Shown here: positions 34,501 to 44,914 of the stretch, piece by piece
Layout: the number at the start of each line of letters is the position of its first letter
How positions within the stretch are numbered: the first letter of the stretch is position 1
DNA from: Lasiosphaeria ovina
Taxonomy: Eukaryota > Ascomycota > Sordariomycetes > Sordariales > Lasiosphaeriaceae
Assembly (NCBI GenBank): GCA_033439765.1
Contig: JAULSN010000005.1
Location: 434,001-498,000 of the forward strand
DNA: 64,000 nucleotides
Direction: 5' to 3'
Position numbers and translations under genes: made by a program
The notes under the pieces: generated by a model
Databases searched by the model: none
What the model was told of the DNA's origin: nothing
What the model saw: only the letters and a program-made list of their open reading frames with translations

Positions 34501-35363
34501 CAGCCCGGCACCGACTCTTTGAGACAGCCGTGGCCATGGCCCGTGGTGTCGGGGCCTTCGAGATCGAATACGGGGCCGAGCCGCTGCTTCTGGGCCTCAG
34601 TGAACCGCCCCCCTTCCCACGTCATGAGTCGGAGATAGTCGGGCCTCCACTCCGTGTATCCCTCCCAGACGGCCAGATTCCTTGCAACCAGCGTCCTCGC
34701 CAACGAGCCGCTAGGCAGATTGTAGACGGCGCCCAGCCAGGACAGGGCATTGTGAAGCTTCATATATCTGCGCTCCTGTCTGAGCGTGTCTATCTGAAGT
34801 TCAAACGACTGCCCGATTTGTATTTTCTGCAAGATGGAACCGAGATAGACGACCGACAGAACGGAAGAGTTGGCCACGGCATCCAAGCTCTCAAAAAACA
34901 GCTTGACGGAGCCAAGGAAGTCGGGGCCGGTCAGCAGCCGCATGAGAGCCTCGGCGGCCCGGCATTCGCCGGCATGGATCTGCGAGGGGTTTGCAAAGTG
35001 GGCGAGGACCAGACATTGCAGGAACCGCAGGTCGGCCGACACCGCAGTGCACTCTTCCCTGAAGGCTACGAGCACCCTGTTCCCCGCCGAGAGGGACAGG
35101 GCATGGAGGCAAGCCAGTATCGCGACCTCTTTGGCCCCGTCTTGGCTTTGGACATGCTCCCACATCATATCGACGAGTTTGCCATCGCACAGCGACGTGA
35201 GGGCTACTAGCTTCTTCTTTGCGAGATATTGGTCGGTTGCCTGCCTCAGGACATCGAGTGGGAATGCTTCGAGGGGCTGCCCGCCGGAGAGAGAGGGCTT
35301 GGCGCCGCTGGCGATGAGTTGCCGATGCCAGACTTCCCGCGGTGACCGCGAGAAAGGAGCCAT
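31518..35363 (-). CDS. Giant PARP6/8/16-like ADP-ribosyltransferase-domain protein
   Basis: An intronless frame of 1281 residues. Roughly residues 1-950 are helical, Leu-rich and unrecognised. A cysteine cluster follows, C976-x2-C979 and C993-x3-C997, in 'CLVCCRTMGCRLWKPTTC'. It resembles the zinc-binding region before the catalytic domain of PARP6/8-type enzymes. Next come VLDFLLACVYSAAGDTSALD and, from about 1120, the ART fold: 'VQFMLLNSDSDREQAF', FHGTTVQRMWRILTQGLRN (nicotinamide-binding His1150), and GICLVDEPEAALPYCG (Tyr1197). The third catalytic position lies in VAVRYVLL (Arg1241-Tyr1242), so the poly-ADP-ribosylating Glu is missing. That points to mono-ADP-ribosylation or no activity. 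Fungal relatives often carry a ubiquitin-conjugating domain; I see none here. The long N-terminus and lack of introns are unusual for this window. Confidence 0.8.
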   Translation of the reverse strand: MAPFSRSPREVWHRQLIASGAKPSLSGGQPLEAFPLDVLRQATDQYLAKKKLVALTSLCDGKLVDMMWEHVQSQDGAKEVAILACLHALSLSAGNRVLVAFREECTAVSADLRFLQCLVLAHFANPSQIHAGECRAAEALMRLLTGPDFLGSVKLFFESLDAVANSSVLSVVYLGSILQKIQIGQSFELQIDTLRQERRYMKLHNALSWLGAVYNLPSGSLARTLVARNLAVWEGYTEWRPDYLRLMTWEGGRFTEAQKQRLGPVFDLEGPDTTGHGHGCLKESVPGCFEFVRVLDHDPDVLDRLLRLLDKAQGISGTHAVDLFIYLCVDNRDPVDENLLSLTDTILDTGSDDGIHAILQWLSNLTGFNNRMVALTKVLPVLGSSLDLQRMLAGELSNDVVEVMLSAQSEYGTMLETGVAENLAMNIHALGKAIVWATWLWPSLPPDLVPTLRRLPPQETLHDIFDSLQTPQAPTALIKSYLRAALAGGDGDAAAMLATIQRNIRFWGRDVDSDRAHLALAISNMDGIEAQVSEDCLQRVLVEDLVLVRALSPVMGTDSNHCCVEIARLFARRVILGHKVDDCWYDFLFCLLLQRADDLLVWSAEELPVSQWFRWLDDLRVLFPRGGQFSLSELGFTPEKYRWWDLLASKYRDALGQLEDLHKRGGNLRWLWFQEVPETVTLLDRFQRKDQRSSSVDSFVMSCLQPSIRVIRLVCTSLSALKRATPSLGAAFESLHARHKQGASGGWSQPATEALMVAWGRSRTMTSSDREALWAVGGLMGLSTVPQGDGRQMAKTLLMADHAKLMAVARHLEKMRSQLVNHDRSRTSAFLQKLGVEDEVPRTDLGIPDRLSGSIESVGEQQWELSFALSRLPAQTRQALGINDTSRLLLVRISYLKQRPAFCIHVHPNDDAGNRSHGLWSVNGELPDGVVCWTKPTVFVYLLSRVLCTHLSQGKRDLQFIHDIVSSVLRAPAAGCLVCCRTMGCRLWKPTTCLGGCGEVFQQAPLEVQLGSLVGDPPVLDFLLACVYSAAGDTSALDLLPNCPIPKARLREVIDSFPPLPANASFPELLSQIRGGGGGGEPLSADRGLLLSYMCARFRACLVPAPARRRIPAMPKVVQFMLLNSDSDREQAFSKTAALAGGNAGGVTFHGTTVQRMWRILTQGLRNVSRTEYAANAKPDDAAGICLVDEPEAALPYCGSTGTTWRNSAFQNRTVLLACELTQHSQQGTHVVGDASRVAVRYVLLCPEGFVPPQMRVVGDALRTTYAAMRSGTVFKGKDSV

Positions 35364-37246
35364 CTTGGAATCGGGTCAAGTCAAGCGAGGGGGGCTTGTC
35401 GGTGGCAAGCTCTGGTTCATGACGGAGAGCGCTGCACCGAAAGTTGGAGACGCATTGCCATGCGTGGGTTGAGCAGAAGTCGCTGTAAGGCTGTAAGTCG
35501 TGTCTTGTTCGCGCTGGGAGGGGGAGTATCTCAGCTTCTCGTTTCCCCTCCCTCGTGAAAGACCACTGAAATCTACGGAGAGCACTGTTGGATCATCACA
35601 AGAGGCAACAAGTGGACTGTTCGACAAAGTAATGGCACAATGGCCTGAGCAAGCCAGGACCTTTGGCAAGGTGGAAACTTGCAGGTTCAAGCAAGGCAGG
35701 TGGGCGCCTGGGGCAGGACGACAGGACAGGCACATAACGATAGCCCATACGAATACCTATAACATTGGGCCGTCCGCTCTACGACGTGAGGCGTCTCCAT
35801 GGCTGCACCCAGCGGCCGCTGTGCTGCAAGAGTCGCTCGCCCATGACATCCATGACATGACGGTCTGCCTTGTCCTTGTTCACAGCCTTCTCGGTCGTCG
35901 TGTTAGGATGCCACGTATCCGTCCGTCGCTTGGTCACTGTCACTTGAACGGCGCCGCCTCGCTTGAGAGCAGAGAAACACTAGTAATGTAGTAGGCGGGC
36001 ATGCCGAGGGGCCGACTTCCCGTGTGCTTGTGGGATTTTGGGGTGGGGAGGGGAGGGGAGGGGAGGGGAGGGGAGGGGAGGGGATCAGCATCCAAGGTGC
36101 ATGCATGGCTGTTGCAGCAGTCTGGCGTGGGACAATCGCGCAAGGCTCTGGCGACGAGACCAGAGCACCAAGTACCTTTTCCCGGCCGACTGAGAGAACA
36201 TGTCGGTCTGCGCACTGTGTCCCCCGACCATTCCCTCCAGCGCCAAGTGCGCCTTTTGGGCCGCCCAATTCGAACGGAGCCTCGCCCTCAATAGTCTGAT
36301 GCAGTCCGTGATGGGATGGGATGCAGCTGAACGCCACAGAAGAGGGGTTTCCCAGCGGTCAATTACCCCAACGGTCCAGACTCCAGGCCTCGCCAGCTCC
36401 AAAATTTGCACTGTCACTGCCGCCGCCACCGGAAAGAATTGATTGTCCATCGGAACCAGGCGTAAGGGGTTGTCCAGCTGTCATTGGCATTGGATTTTGG
36501 GGAACTGATGTCGGATGTTGAATTTCCATGGAAAGGCTGGAGTGGGCATGGAGGTCGAGACAGAGCCCAGCCAAAGCACAGGTTGCTTGTGGGGCCCTGG
36601 CCGCCTGGGGACCAGGATGGTAGGCGCTTTTGGAGGACCCGCCCGTCCGAGAGAGCGTTTGGAAATCGGAGAAACTCGAAGACAGAGTGCGGAGTACATA
36701 TTCACTATCAGGTAGCGGTAGATAATACAGCCAATTCTGTTAGCAGTCATGTACTGGAAAGTCGGGTTTCTTCACTCTCTTCTGGACCAGCATGCACAGG
36801 AACAGGAACCAAAATTCCTTGAAATTGCGATTGTGATCTTTTTCAAGAGCTCGTATTTCCTTGCAAAAGCCCATCCTTAACAGCCGGAGTGGATTCCTTA
36901 TTTCTTGTGTTGTGAGGTCACTGAATGCGGAGCCATCCGCCTGGTGGTTGGTTGATATGACCACCACCCGAAAACCTTCAACAGCGTGACTGGCCATATT
37001 CGAAGACAACAATTCCATTACAATGCTTTGCCCAAAAGTCTGTGACAGGACATATATATGAATGTAATCCGAGTCAAGCAATATCGAGACAATTTCCCCT
37101 CAGAGTCGACAAAAACGCTAGCTTCAGCAAATGTGTAGAACAAGGAACATGTAAAGAGAAAGTAAAAAATCCGAACAAACCCCGGCCGTTTTCAGCCTCC
37201 TCGTGGTTAGATCTTGGTCGGTCTTGACCTGTCGCTCGCCCATGTT
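35364..37246. other. 1.9-kb gap upstream of the PARP-like gene
   Basis: The PARP-like promoter lies at the left; the right end is AT-rich 3' flank of the repeat/coiled-coil gene. It contains a perfect GGGGA array (36045-36084). No coding signal is supported. Confidence 0.5.
36045..36084 (+). repeat. (GGGGA)8 G-rich array
   Basis: Eight tandem GGGGA units, preceded by GGGGT. Four or more G4 tracts in a row make this a strong G-quadruplex candidate on the plus strand. It is about 0.7 kb upstream of the PARP-like start. Confidence 0.95.
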
Positions 37247-40120
37247 TCAAGATCGAAGGGGGTATATCTCGCCGGCCACAATGGTCTTGCGTGTCGTGAG
37301 ATCGTTCCTCCCGTCGCCGATCCGGTAGAGCTTCGGCGAGATGGCAAGATCAACCTCCTCGATTGTCCCGTGTGTCCCCGCCCCGTCCTCGCAGTCCTCA
37401 AAGTCAGGCCCCATCTGGATCGACTCGCCCCTATTGGGCATCTGCAGGCCCAGCTGTGCTCTCTGCGACCCAAACTCAAGCGCGAGCTCACTCGCCAAAC
37501 TCACAATCGTGTCGACCTTGATCTCAAGCTCTTCAGCCGCGCCCCTGCCAATGACCTTGACGAACAAGTCGAGAATCTCGCTTTGCACTCTGTTACAGTT
37601 ATCCGCGTAGGGACGTACTGCTTCCGCCCCTGACACACCCTTCTTCTGGCCCTTGGGATGCACCGTCATGAGAATGGACTGGAATGTAGACGACCTCCAC
37701 TTGTTGGCTTCCTTGTCAGTGCGGAAACGCTCGAAAATCTGCTCCCGGGGGTAAGTATCCGGCGCTAGGCGGTGCTGTTAGTAAAGAGAACCAAGGGGGT
37801 GCGCTACACTGGAGTGCTTACCGGCAAACGATCCCGCATCAAACAGCCGCCGCCACGACGAGTAAAGTGCGACCAGCATTCTCGCCCCATCCCCGGTCCC
37901 AAGGGCACCAAATCCAAAGGGGGACGAGAAAAAACCGTCAATGAGCTTGCTCCAAACGATACTTCTCAGCAAGAAACAAAGCTTGCTTTTGCTCTCGCGG
38001 ACCAAGAACCCGTCCGGATCAACACCCTCTGGGATGGTGGTGGCGCGAATGTTGAAGGGGGAGGTGATGGTCTCGATGGTGAGCTTGATGTCCTTGAACC
38101 GGACCTTGAGGGCGTCGTCCGAGGCCGGCCGGAAATCGTCCGAGTTGTCCACCAAGTCGCCCTCGAGATTCTTTACCGTGGCTCGCAAATCCACCAAGTT
38201 CCTCTTGTGTTCGTTCTCCTGTTTTAGGAGCTCTCTCCTGTGGGCAGCGCGTTGCCCTTCCATCTCCTTTTCATGGACAACCCGTTCTTGCTGGATCAGC
38301 TTCCCCAGTTCACCTTCTCTCTCTTCCATTGCGGTATCGAATGCGCCCTGCTGTGCTGCGAGCCTGTCCTCCAGCTTCTGCCTGTCTCTGTTGTACGAGT
38401 CAAGGTGCTTTTTGATCGTCTGGGCAAGGTCCTCTTTCTGCGTGTCGAGGTCCTTTTGGAGATCTCGGACTTGTTTGTTCAAGGTCAATGTTTGAGCCTC
38501 ATGCTGTAGTTGCAGTTCTGACTGCCGAGCTGCGGAGCTTTGCCTCTGCCTATCCAGTCGCTTGTCCAACTCGGCAATTTTTATGTCTCGCTGCTTGATC
38601 TCGTTCCGAAGATCCGTTATCGTTATCTCGGCTTTGTCCAGAGCCTCCCCCAGTTCATCAATTTGGCACCTAAGAGGCAACAGACTGTCTTCTGCCGTCC
38701 GTAGTTTCTCTTTGGTTCGTGTCAGCTCCTTGTCGAGAGTCTGACGCTGCCTGAATTCCAACTCAAAATTTTGGTGGTTCTTCGTTGCAACAGCCAAGTT
38801 GCCACGCGCATTCTCAAGAAACTCTCTGCAGGCTCGATCAAGCAGAGTTACTGGATCGTCTCTGGCTCGGTCGAATACAGTATCTGGCTTCACTTCCTCA
38901 AGGCATTTGAACATGGTTTCGTCTGCCCTCTTCTTTTTTTCCTCGGCCAGGGCGTTTTGCGTCTTTTGAATCATCACTTCGGTTTGAAGACCTTTGTAGT
39001 CGCTCTGCAACTGAGCAATATAGAGATCTTTGCCCTTGATTTCGCCACTCAAGTCCGCTAAACGATCAGTGGAGCCATTTCCACCGTTGAAATCAGCCGT
39101 CCCGTCGTTCACAACCCTGATAACGTCTGGCGTTCGTCTTGTCTCGTCCTGTAGCTGAATTGACTCAGTTGTCATTCCTCTTGGCGTGCCCGGAAGCGGT
39201 TTGACTTGGTTTAGACTCATCACATCGTGAGAGTCTCTGCGCCCTGTTCCACGTTTGCTCGACGTCCGGTTCAGATAGAAATCACGTACGACTGAAGGGT
39301 TGGAAGAAGGGCTGGGCGGCGTAGTCCATTCAGTATGTCTGCTGCTGTTTTGGGTGTCCCAAGTTGTCGGGGGACGTTCCCTAGTGACACTTTGGGTCTG
39401 TCGAGTTGGTCTTGGAGACACCTGGGTGGATCTTTCTGGAATGTGCTCATTGTTGGTTGTGGGCTGCTGGAAGTCTAAAGGCGGTATTGAGGGACCTGGA
39501 ATGACCCGCGTTTCATATGGCAATGTTAATGCAGAGTCAGCGGGCATTGTAGGAAGTGGTGCGGGTGCAACCAGGCGGCGGATTGCTTCGATACCTTCCG
39601 GTCGGTATCTTTTCAGCACATATGGGGATATTTGGAGGAAGATATCATTTCTAAGTTGATTGGGGAACAGGTTCAGAACGTCGACGTGAATATCGCGGGC
39701 GCTTTCCTCGGATATGATGTGCAAGGCCGAAGCGAGAACATCTGTTTTGAGTTTTTTCACGGCGTTGAACTCCAGATATGGAATGACTGGTGCAATAAGC
39801 TGGGGTGGCAACTTCTGGAGGATTTTGATGTCCAACGTGCTCAGGGTCCGGGGTGGCACCCGTTGGAAAACTTCGACAGAAGTGAGTCTGGCCAGAGTAT
39901 GTGGGAGTAGCCGGCCAAGAAGGTCTGAAGGTAGGGTTTCGAGTCGTTCGGTGGACAGTTTGTTCAGAGCCTCTGGAGGCAGAAACGTAAGTCTGTCCTC
40001 GGGAAGCTGCTCGATAGTTTCGGCTGGCAGATTATTGATGATCTCAGCAGGTAGCTGGCGTATGTCAGGCGGCGGCGGGACATATCTGTCGCCTTTGTTG
40101 TTGCGGAAGAACTTCTTCAT
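37247..40120 (-). CDS. LPxE octapeptide-repeat and coiled-coil protein, function unknown
   Basis: Two exons, complement(join(37247..37764,37822..40120)), 938 residues; the start at 40120 (MKKFFRNNKG) is the first ATG. Residues of about 23-110 consist of eleven consecutive eight-residue units of the form L-P-x-E-x-L-x-x (LPAEIINN, LPAETIEQ, LPEDRLTF, LPPEALNK and so on; one unit is nine long), then a helical continuation to about 185. Residues of about 190-330 are Pro/Thr/Ser-rich and disordered. Residues of about 345-660 are a long coiled coil ('QVRDLQKDLDTQKEDLAQTI'). The C-terminal ~270 residues form a folded-looking domain ('ITSPFNIR', 'SSPFGFGALGTGDGARML', 'PREQIFERFRTDKEANKW'). Similar C-terminal domains occur in unnamed fungal proteins. 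I do not recognise a function. It is divergent from the Hsp70-like gene. Confidence 0.82.
39790..40054 (-). repeat. Eleven tandem 24-bp units encoding LPxExLxx octapeptides
   Basis: In-frame units of 24 bp (one of 27 bp) encode the octapeptide series. The units are conserved more at protein than at DNA level, which suggests an old, selected repeat rather than recent slippage. Hydrophobic residues recur at positions 1 and 6 of each unit. Confidence 0.8.
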
Positions 40121-41213
40121 GGCGTGTCTTGACAAGCATGAGCAGCCGTTGAGACGGCGGCTATCTCAGTCGTGAGGTCCACCCCAGGTAAGGTTCCTGG
40201 AAAGATGCCCAAGCCAAGCGAGAGCAGCAAGAGCTACTACCTTTCAGTAAGAGCAACGGAACCGGAACCTCGTTCACGGGCGTTGCTTCGACGGGCGTTG
40301 CTCGACAACGGCCCAATTCGCGCTAAAATGTTAGGAGGAGAGAGCCCAAACTTTTGCGACTGGTTTGCGGGATAAGGAGCGAGTCAATCTGGGCATCTTC
40401 GTTTTCGGCTTGTCGCAGCACAGCCTGGTCGCGTCCCCAAGCATTTCTGCCTCGTTGGAACCCATGCACCTAGGGCCGTCGCAGAGCACCCCGCAGCTGA
40501 ACCGCCGCCCTCTCCCTCTAGTACACAGCAGCTGCGTGTGCAGCAATCTGTCTCGCACACACACCACTCGCCATCCAGTCCACGCGGCCACGACGCGCCG
40601 GTATCTCTTCCTCGAGCTTGATAGCACACAGTGCCACAAAACGTGCAGGGTCCCGGGCAGCCTCTCTGTTCCTCCATACCATACCTCATTTGGGCCTGAA
40701 GCGACGCGGCCGGCTTAGCTGACGCCACCTCAAAGCATTTCGACTGGAGGCCAGGCCAACCCAGCTTCCCACATCTGCTTTGGCGTGCCGTAGCGGAAAT
40801 GTGTGTACGAAGTGCTGCATAGACTTTCGTGCACACTGTCTGTACGCAAAGGGCGGGGTCGCTTGAGCAAGCTCCCGCGAAGAGCTGCTCAGCCTCGCCA
40901 ATGGAACGATCAGGCACTTGAGGCAGGACCACCTCAGCCATCCCCCTAGGTGCCCCCTCACCCAAATGTACCTTCCGAAGGCGATGTGAGGTTCGCATGT
41001 GGGAAGGAGCCTGAGCTGGGTGCTTGCTTCGACTCTCGAGTGTTGGCAGCCTCGACTGACTAAAAACTTCACCACGGCATTCATATGTTCCTTCCTTAAA
41101 CACCCTGAAATCCCCTGGGCTTTGCTGCATGTGTACCTTCCCCTTCCTGGGAATAGTTGTAAACGAACCTGCTGAGTTTGTATGTGCCAGCCAATTCGTT
41201 CCTGGCATCCATC
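40121..41213. promoter_or_regulatory. Divergent promoter region, LPxE-repeat gene / Hsp70-like gene
   Basis: 1.1 kb between divergent starts with no supported gene. Both promoters must lie here. I find no clear heat-shock element array (nGAAn repeats in alternating orientation) upstream of the Hsp70-like gene. Confidence 0.5.
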
Positions 41214-43841
41214 ATGGCCTCTCCGCCGCCTCCTCCCCTAAAGTCGCCGACACCTTTTAGCAGCATCCCGCGGCGGCACTTCACACCCGCGTCGCGAGCC
41301 GAGCCCGTCTCTCCACGGTCGTCAACCGGTTCCCTGCCACAAGACACCGAACTGTCGACGGCGCCTCCAAGCCCGTCTCCCGATGCTGCGCCAACGGGCG
41401 AGACGCGCATGATAATTGCCTTGGACTACGGCACAACCTTTACCGGTAAGTTGAGTCTCGTGCGCTGTAACTGCCTTATGGAGCTGCGTCCTTTGGGCTG
41501 GGCTGCGATACTCAGACGATAATTAGGCATCGCGTACCTGTCCATTGCGTCCGGGCGCAAGGAAAACGACCTCGAGCTGCTTGCCGACGACATCCGGGTA
41601 ATCCAGTCATTCAAGAAGACCGAGTCCCAGAAAGTCCCCTCGGAAATATCCTACTCGCCCTCTCCCAAGGGCTGTGAACAATGGGGTTATGACATCGACG
41701 ACAACTCTCGAGTCCTCAAGTGGACTAAGCTCGACCTTGAAGAGACCAAGAACCGCACCACAGAGCTGCGTACCCTTGCCGAGACATTGTACGGTCTTAG
41801 GACCTTGAACTTGAGTGAAGATGAGGTCATCAAAAACAACATTCCCCGGCATCTAGCAAAGGAGCCCGAGGACATCGTCAAGGACTATCTTGACCACATC
41901 GCCGAGAAGACACACGACGCAATTAGCAACGAAGTCGGAAGGCTTGTCTTGGCCAAATTTCCCATCGACATGGTTGTCACTCACCCAGCGGTGCGTCCTA
42001 GACTCTGTCGCGCCACCGGGGAATACGCTTAGCTAACTCGCTGGGCAGCAATGGTCGGATCGGGCACTTAATTCAACATACCGCGCCGTTCGTGCAGCGT
42101 TCAACTACGATCTGTTTCCTAAGATCCGAGATATTGCATTTGTGAGCGAGCCGGAAGCATGCGCCCACTACACGCTGCGCGAAGCATGGCGGAAGGACCA
42201 CTTGCGGTTTAGAAGAGTACGATCCCGCTCCCCTATCAGCCAGTTCTCACCAACTAATGGCCGTTAGAACGATTGCTTCATTGTTGTTGACGCCGGCGGT
42301 GGAACTGTGGTAAGTCCCTACGAGAATCACATTTCTTAAAGATGGGCGTAACTAAGGACCCACAGGATTTGGCCTCGTACAAAGTTGTAAATATGGACTA
42401 CGATACCAGACAGATCAGCCTGGAACAAGTGGGCCGTCCGATTGGTATGCGACCTTCCTCCAAAGTCGCGAAACGAAACTAATCGAATTTTCAGGTGATA
42501 AATGCGGCGCTACAGAAATCGATAAAGCTTTTGACAGGTTCGTCGAGGAGCGGTTGGGTCCAGAAGACTGGGACAAGTTGACGGATGCCGACGCCCAAGA
42601 CCACGCCACCGGAGGACACTCTATTGTCAAGCCGAAGCTCCGGACATTACACGACCGCTTTGAGCCTATCAAGCACCAATACGACGGCAAAGACCAAAAA
42701 CTCGCATGGCCGGTTCAGCTACCGCGAGGGGTTGGCACGGTTGACAAGGAGGAAATGGGCATCTTGAACGGAGCCATCAAGATCACGGCGTAAGCTATCC
42801 GTCTTTGCGTTCAAAGAGCTGGCCAAGACATTCTCTGACTTCTCCACAGGGACGACCTAAAAGGAATGTTTAATTATTCTGTCTCTAGAACTTTGGTCCT
42901 CATCGGCCAGGCGGCAGCTCAGATCGAGATTGGCCAGCGACTCAAGGTCAAGGTGAGCTCCACGCCGACCAGCCAGTGTTTGCCAACCCCTCTAATATTT
43001 AAACAGAAAATCTTTCTCTCTGGCGGTTTTGCCCGAAACCAATATCTGTATGACAGAGTCAATCAGTTTGGTCTTACCCGACGGATTGAGGTCGAGAGAG
43101 GCGACGACTGGTGAGTTGAGGAGGCGATTTCCGCCCTTCCTTCTTGGATATTTATGCCTACTAACACGGCGGACGTAGCTGGATCGCTGTTGCAAAGGGG
43201 GCCATAATAAAGTCGTTGGGCGTCTACACCGAGAAGCCAGCACTGGTAAAGAGCTGTCCCCGGCATTATGGCATCAAAGTTCGGACACAGTTTGCATCAT
43301 ACAAGCATCAGCAAGGCGATGCTGAGGTCGATGTTGAGGGCATCCAGTGGGCGACAGACCAGATCCGCTGGTTCATCCTGAAGGGAGATGCTCTTTTCCC
43401 AAACAAGCCTATCGTGGCTACCTACGACTGCCACTGGTCAATGAAGGCCACCGAATTCCCCTCTCCCCAGAACAAACGGTCCTCGCATTTGCCGCTGTCG
43501 TCATCGGAGGTTTATAGAGATGTTGTTTTCGTTGCTTCGTCGCGAGACGAAGCGCCCACGCGCTTCGCATCAATCAGCACAGGTACGTTGCTCCAGCCCT
43601 CTCGCCTATGTTCCTGTCTGACAATCTTGGAAATGCAGCTGAAGACCAGGTTGTTACGCTGAGATGCGACCTGACCAAAGTGCCGCCGAACAAGACGGGC
43701 GAATTCACAAACAAGCAAGTCGGCAAGTACCTGAAGTTCTGGGTCAAGGTGGAGATACATGTCTCGGACAAGGTTGAAGTCAAAATCACGAGTGGCGACA
43801 AAACACTGGCATCCAAAGAGTTGCCCCTTGGGTCTCTGTGA
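41214..43841 (+). CDS. HSP12A-type Hsp70-like ATPase-domain protein
   Basis: Ten exons, join(41214..41445,41527..41990,42049..42216,42268..42309,42366..42444,42495..42789,42850..42952,43007..43110,43179..43582,43639..43841), 697 residues; every junction keeps phase. A Pro/Ser-rich N-terminus of about 65 residues precedes the actin/Hsp70 ATPase fold. Phosphate-1 is ALDYGTTFTGIAYL (about 69-82), phosphate-2 is IVVDAGGGTVDLASY (about 293-307), and the adenosine motif is IFLSGGFARNQYLYDRV (463-479). The sequence WIAVAKGAIIKSLG then matches the end of the ATPase fold. The final ~200 residues are a beta-rich domain unlike the canonical substrate-binding domain. Many fungi carry expanded families of such proteins; their clients and role are unknown. 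No targeting signal is visible, so the cytosol is likely. Confidence 0.9.
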
Positions 43842-44914
43842 AAGAGCTACTGCGACGTTACGCATTAGGAGTTTGGAATAAGAGCACTTCTGAGACGTTC
43901 GAGGAAGGCGGAGCCGAGCGTGTGAGCTGTAGAATGCACAATAAATTCTTGCTACGGCCATCCCATGAGTTCGAGGCGGAAGGGTGGCGAGTAACGCGGA
44001 TGGCATTTCAGCCCGGTCCTTAGTCTAGAGATTGCCAGCGACTATCGGTTGACGGGTGCATTTGACCGGCGATTGCGCTGTGGCGCTGTTTTCTTCTCCA
44101 ACTTCTCCCCACGTTATTGGAGCTTGTCAGTTTCGATTGTCTGATGCACTGCAAGCACAAATGGTGCTTGAAAACGGCAAATGCCTTGCGGGAAGACTGC
44201 GGCTGTGCTTGGTCGCGGAGCCTAACGCCTCCACACCACCAACCAGACCCGTAGCAACACTACATGGCGCTTATGCAAGCCTCGACCTCAGGTCGCAGGG
44301 GCCCCAACGAACAGCAACTCGCACGGCCTACCTTGAACCCAGGTACACACACAGTGTCAAGGACAGCCCAAGTCTTTTTGCCCATTGGGGACGGGTTAAT
44401 TGACCTGGCCCGTCGGATGGCCTTCTCAGGCAAGGCTCTCTGCTGTGTGAACAAGCGGAAGGGGAACAGCGGGGGCAGATGGACTGCGACTGCGAGTCGA
44501 TGCGCTCAAGTGAACGAGGCTCTGTTCATTTTCCAACCTTCCTCTCCCTCGGCTGTTTCTGCCACTCTCCTCTTGCACTGCAATTGGGGATCACGAGACT
44601 CGCGTTGAGGCCGGGCTGTAAAAGAAATTGTTGTTTGCTATCGCACCAAAACCCACCCTTTGCGCCTTGTAGCTCTCTCTTTTTTTCCAATACACCCTTT
44701 GAACGGGGTTCATTCCTACCAGCCTTCTGCTGTTTCCCATTACACCCAAAGCCGTCCCACCTCAGACTTAGAACCCCTTTCAATTATAGGACAGAGTTGG
44801 CGCTCTACTAGAGCCTCGTTCTACTCGGTCTGAACCCCAGTTCGGCATTTCTGTCCTGGGTTAAACTCGGCTTCTCCTCGTTCCTCGTTCCCAGCCAGGG
44901 AACTACCTGCCACC
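43842..44914. other. Gap between Hsp70-like gene and the 249-residue protein gene
   Basis: 3' flank, then the leader and promoter of the next plus-strand gene; C/T-rich stretches occur in 44680-44900, typical of fungal promoters. No gene is seen. Confidence 0.5.

Noticed and set aside
35903..37081. Several 90-140-codon frames on both strands in the gap before the PARP-like gene
   Set aside because: They are driven by the GGGGA array and simple sequence, with no protein features.
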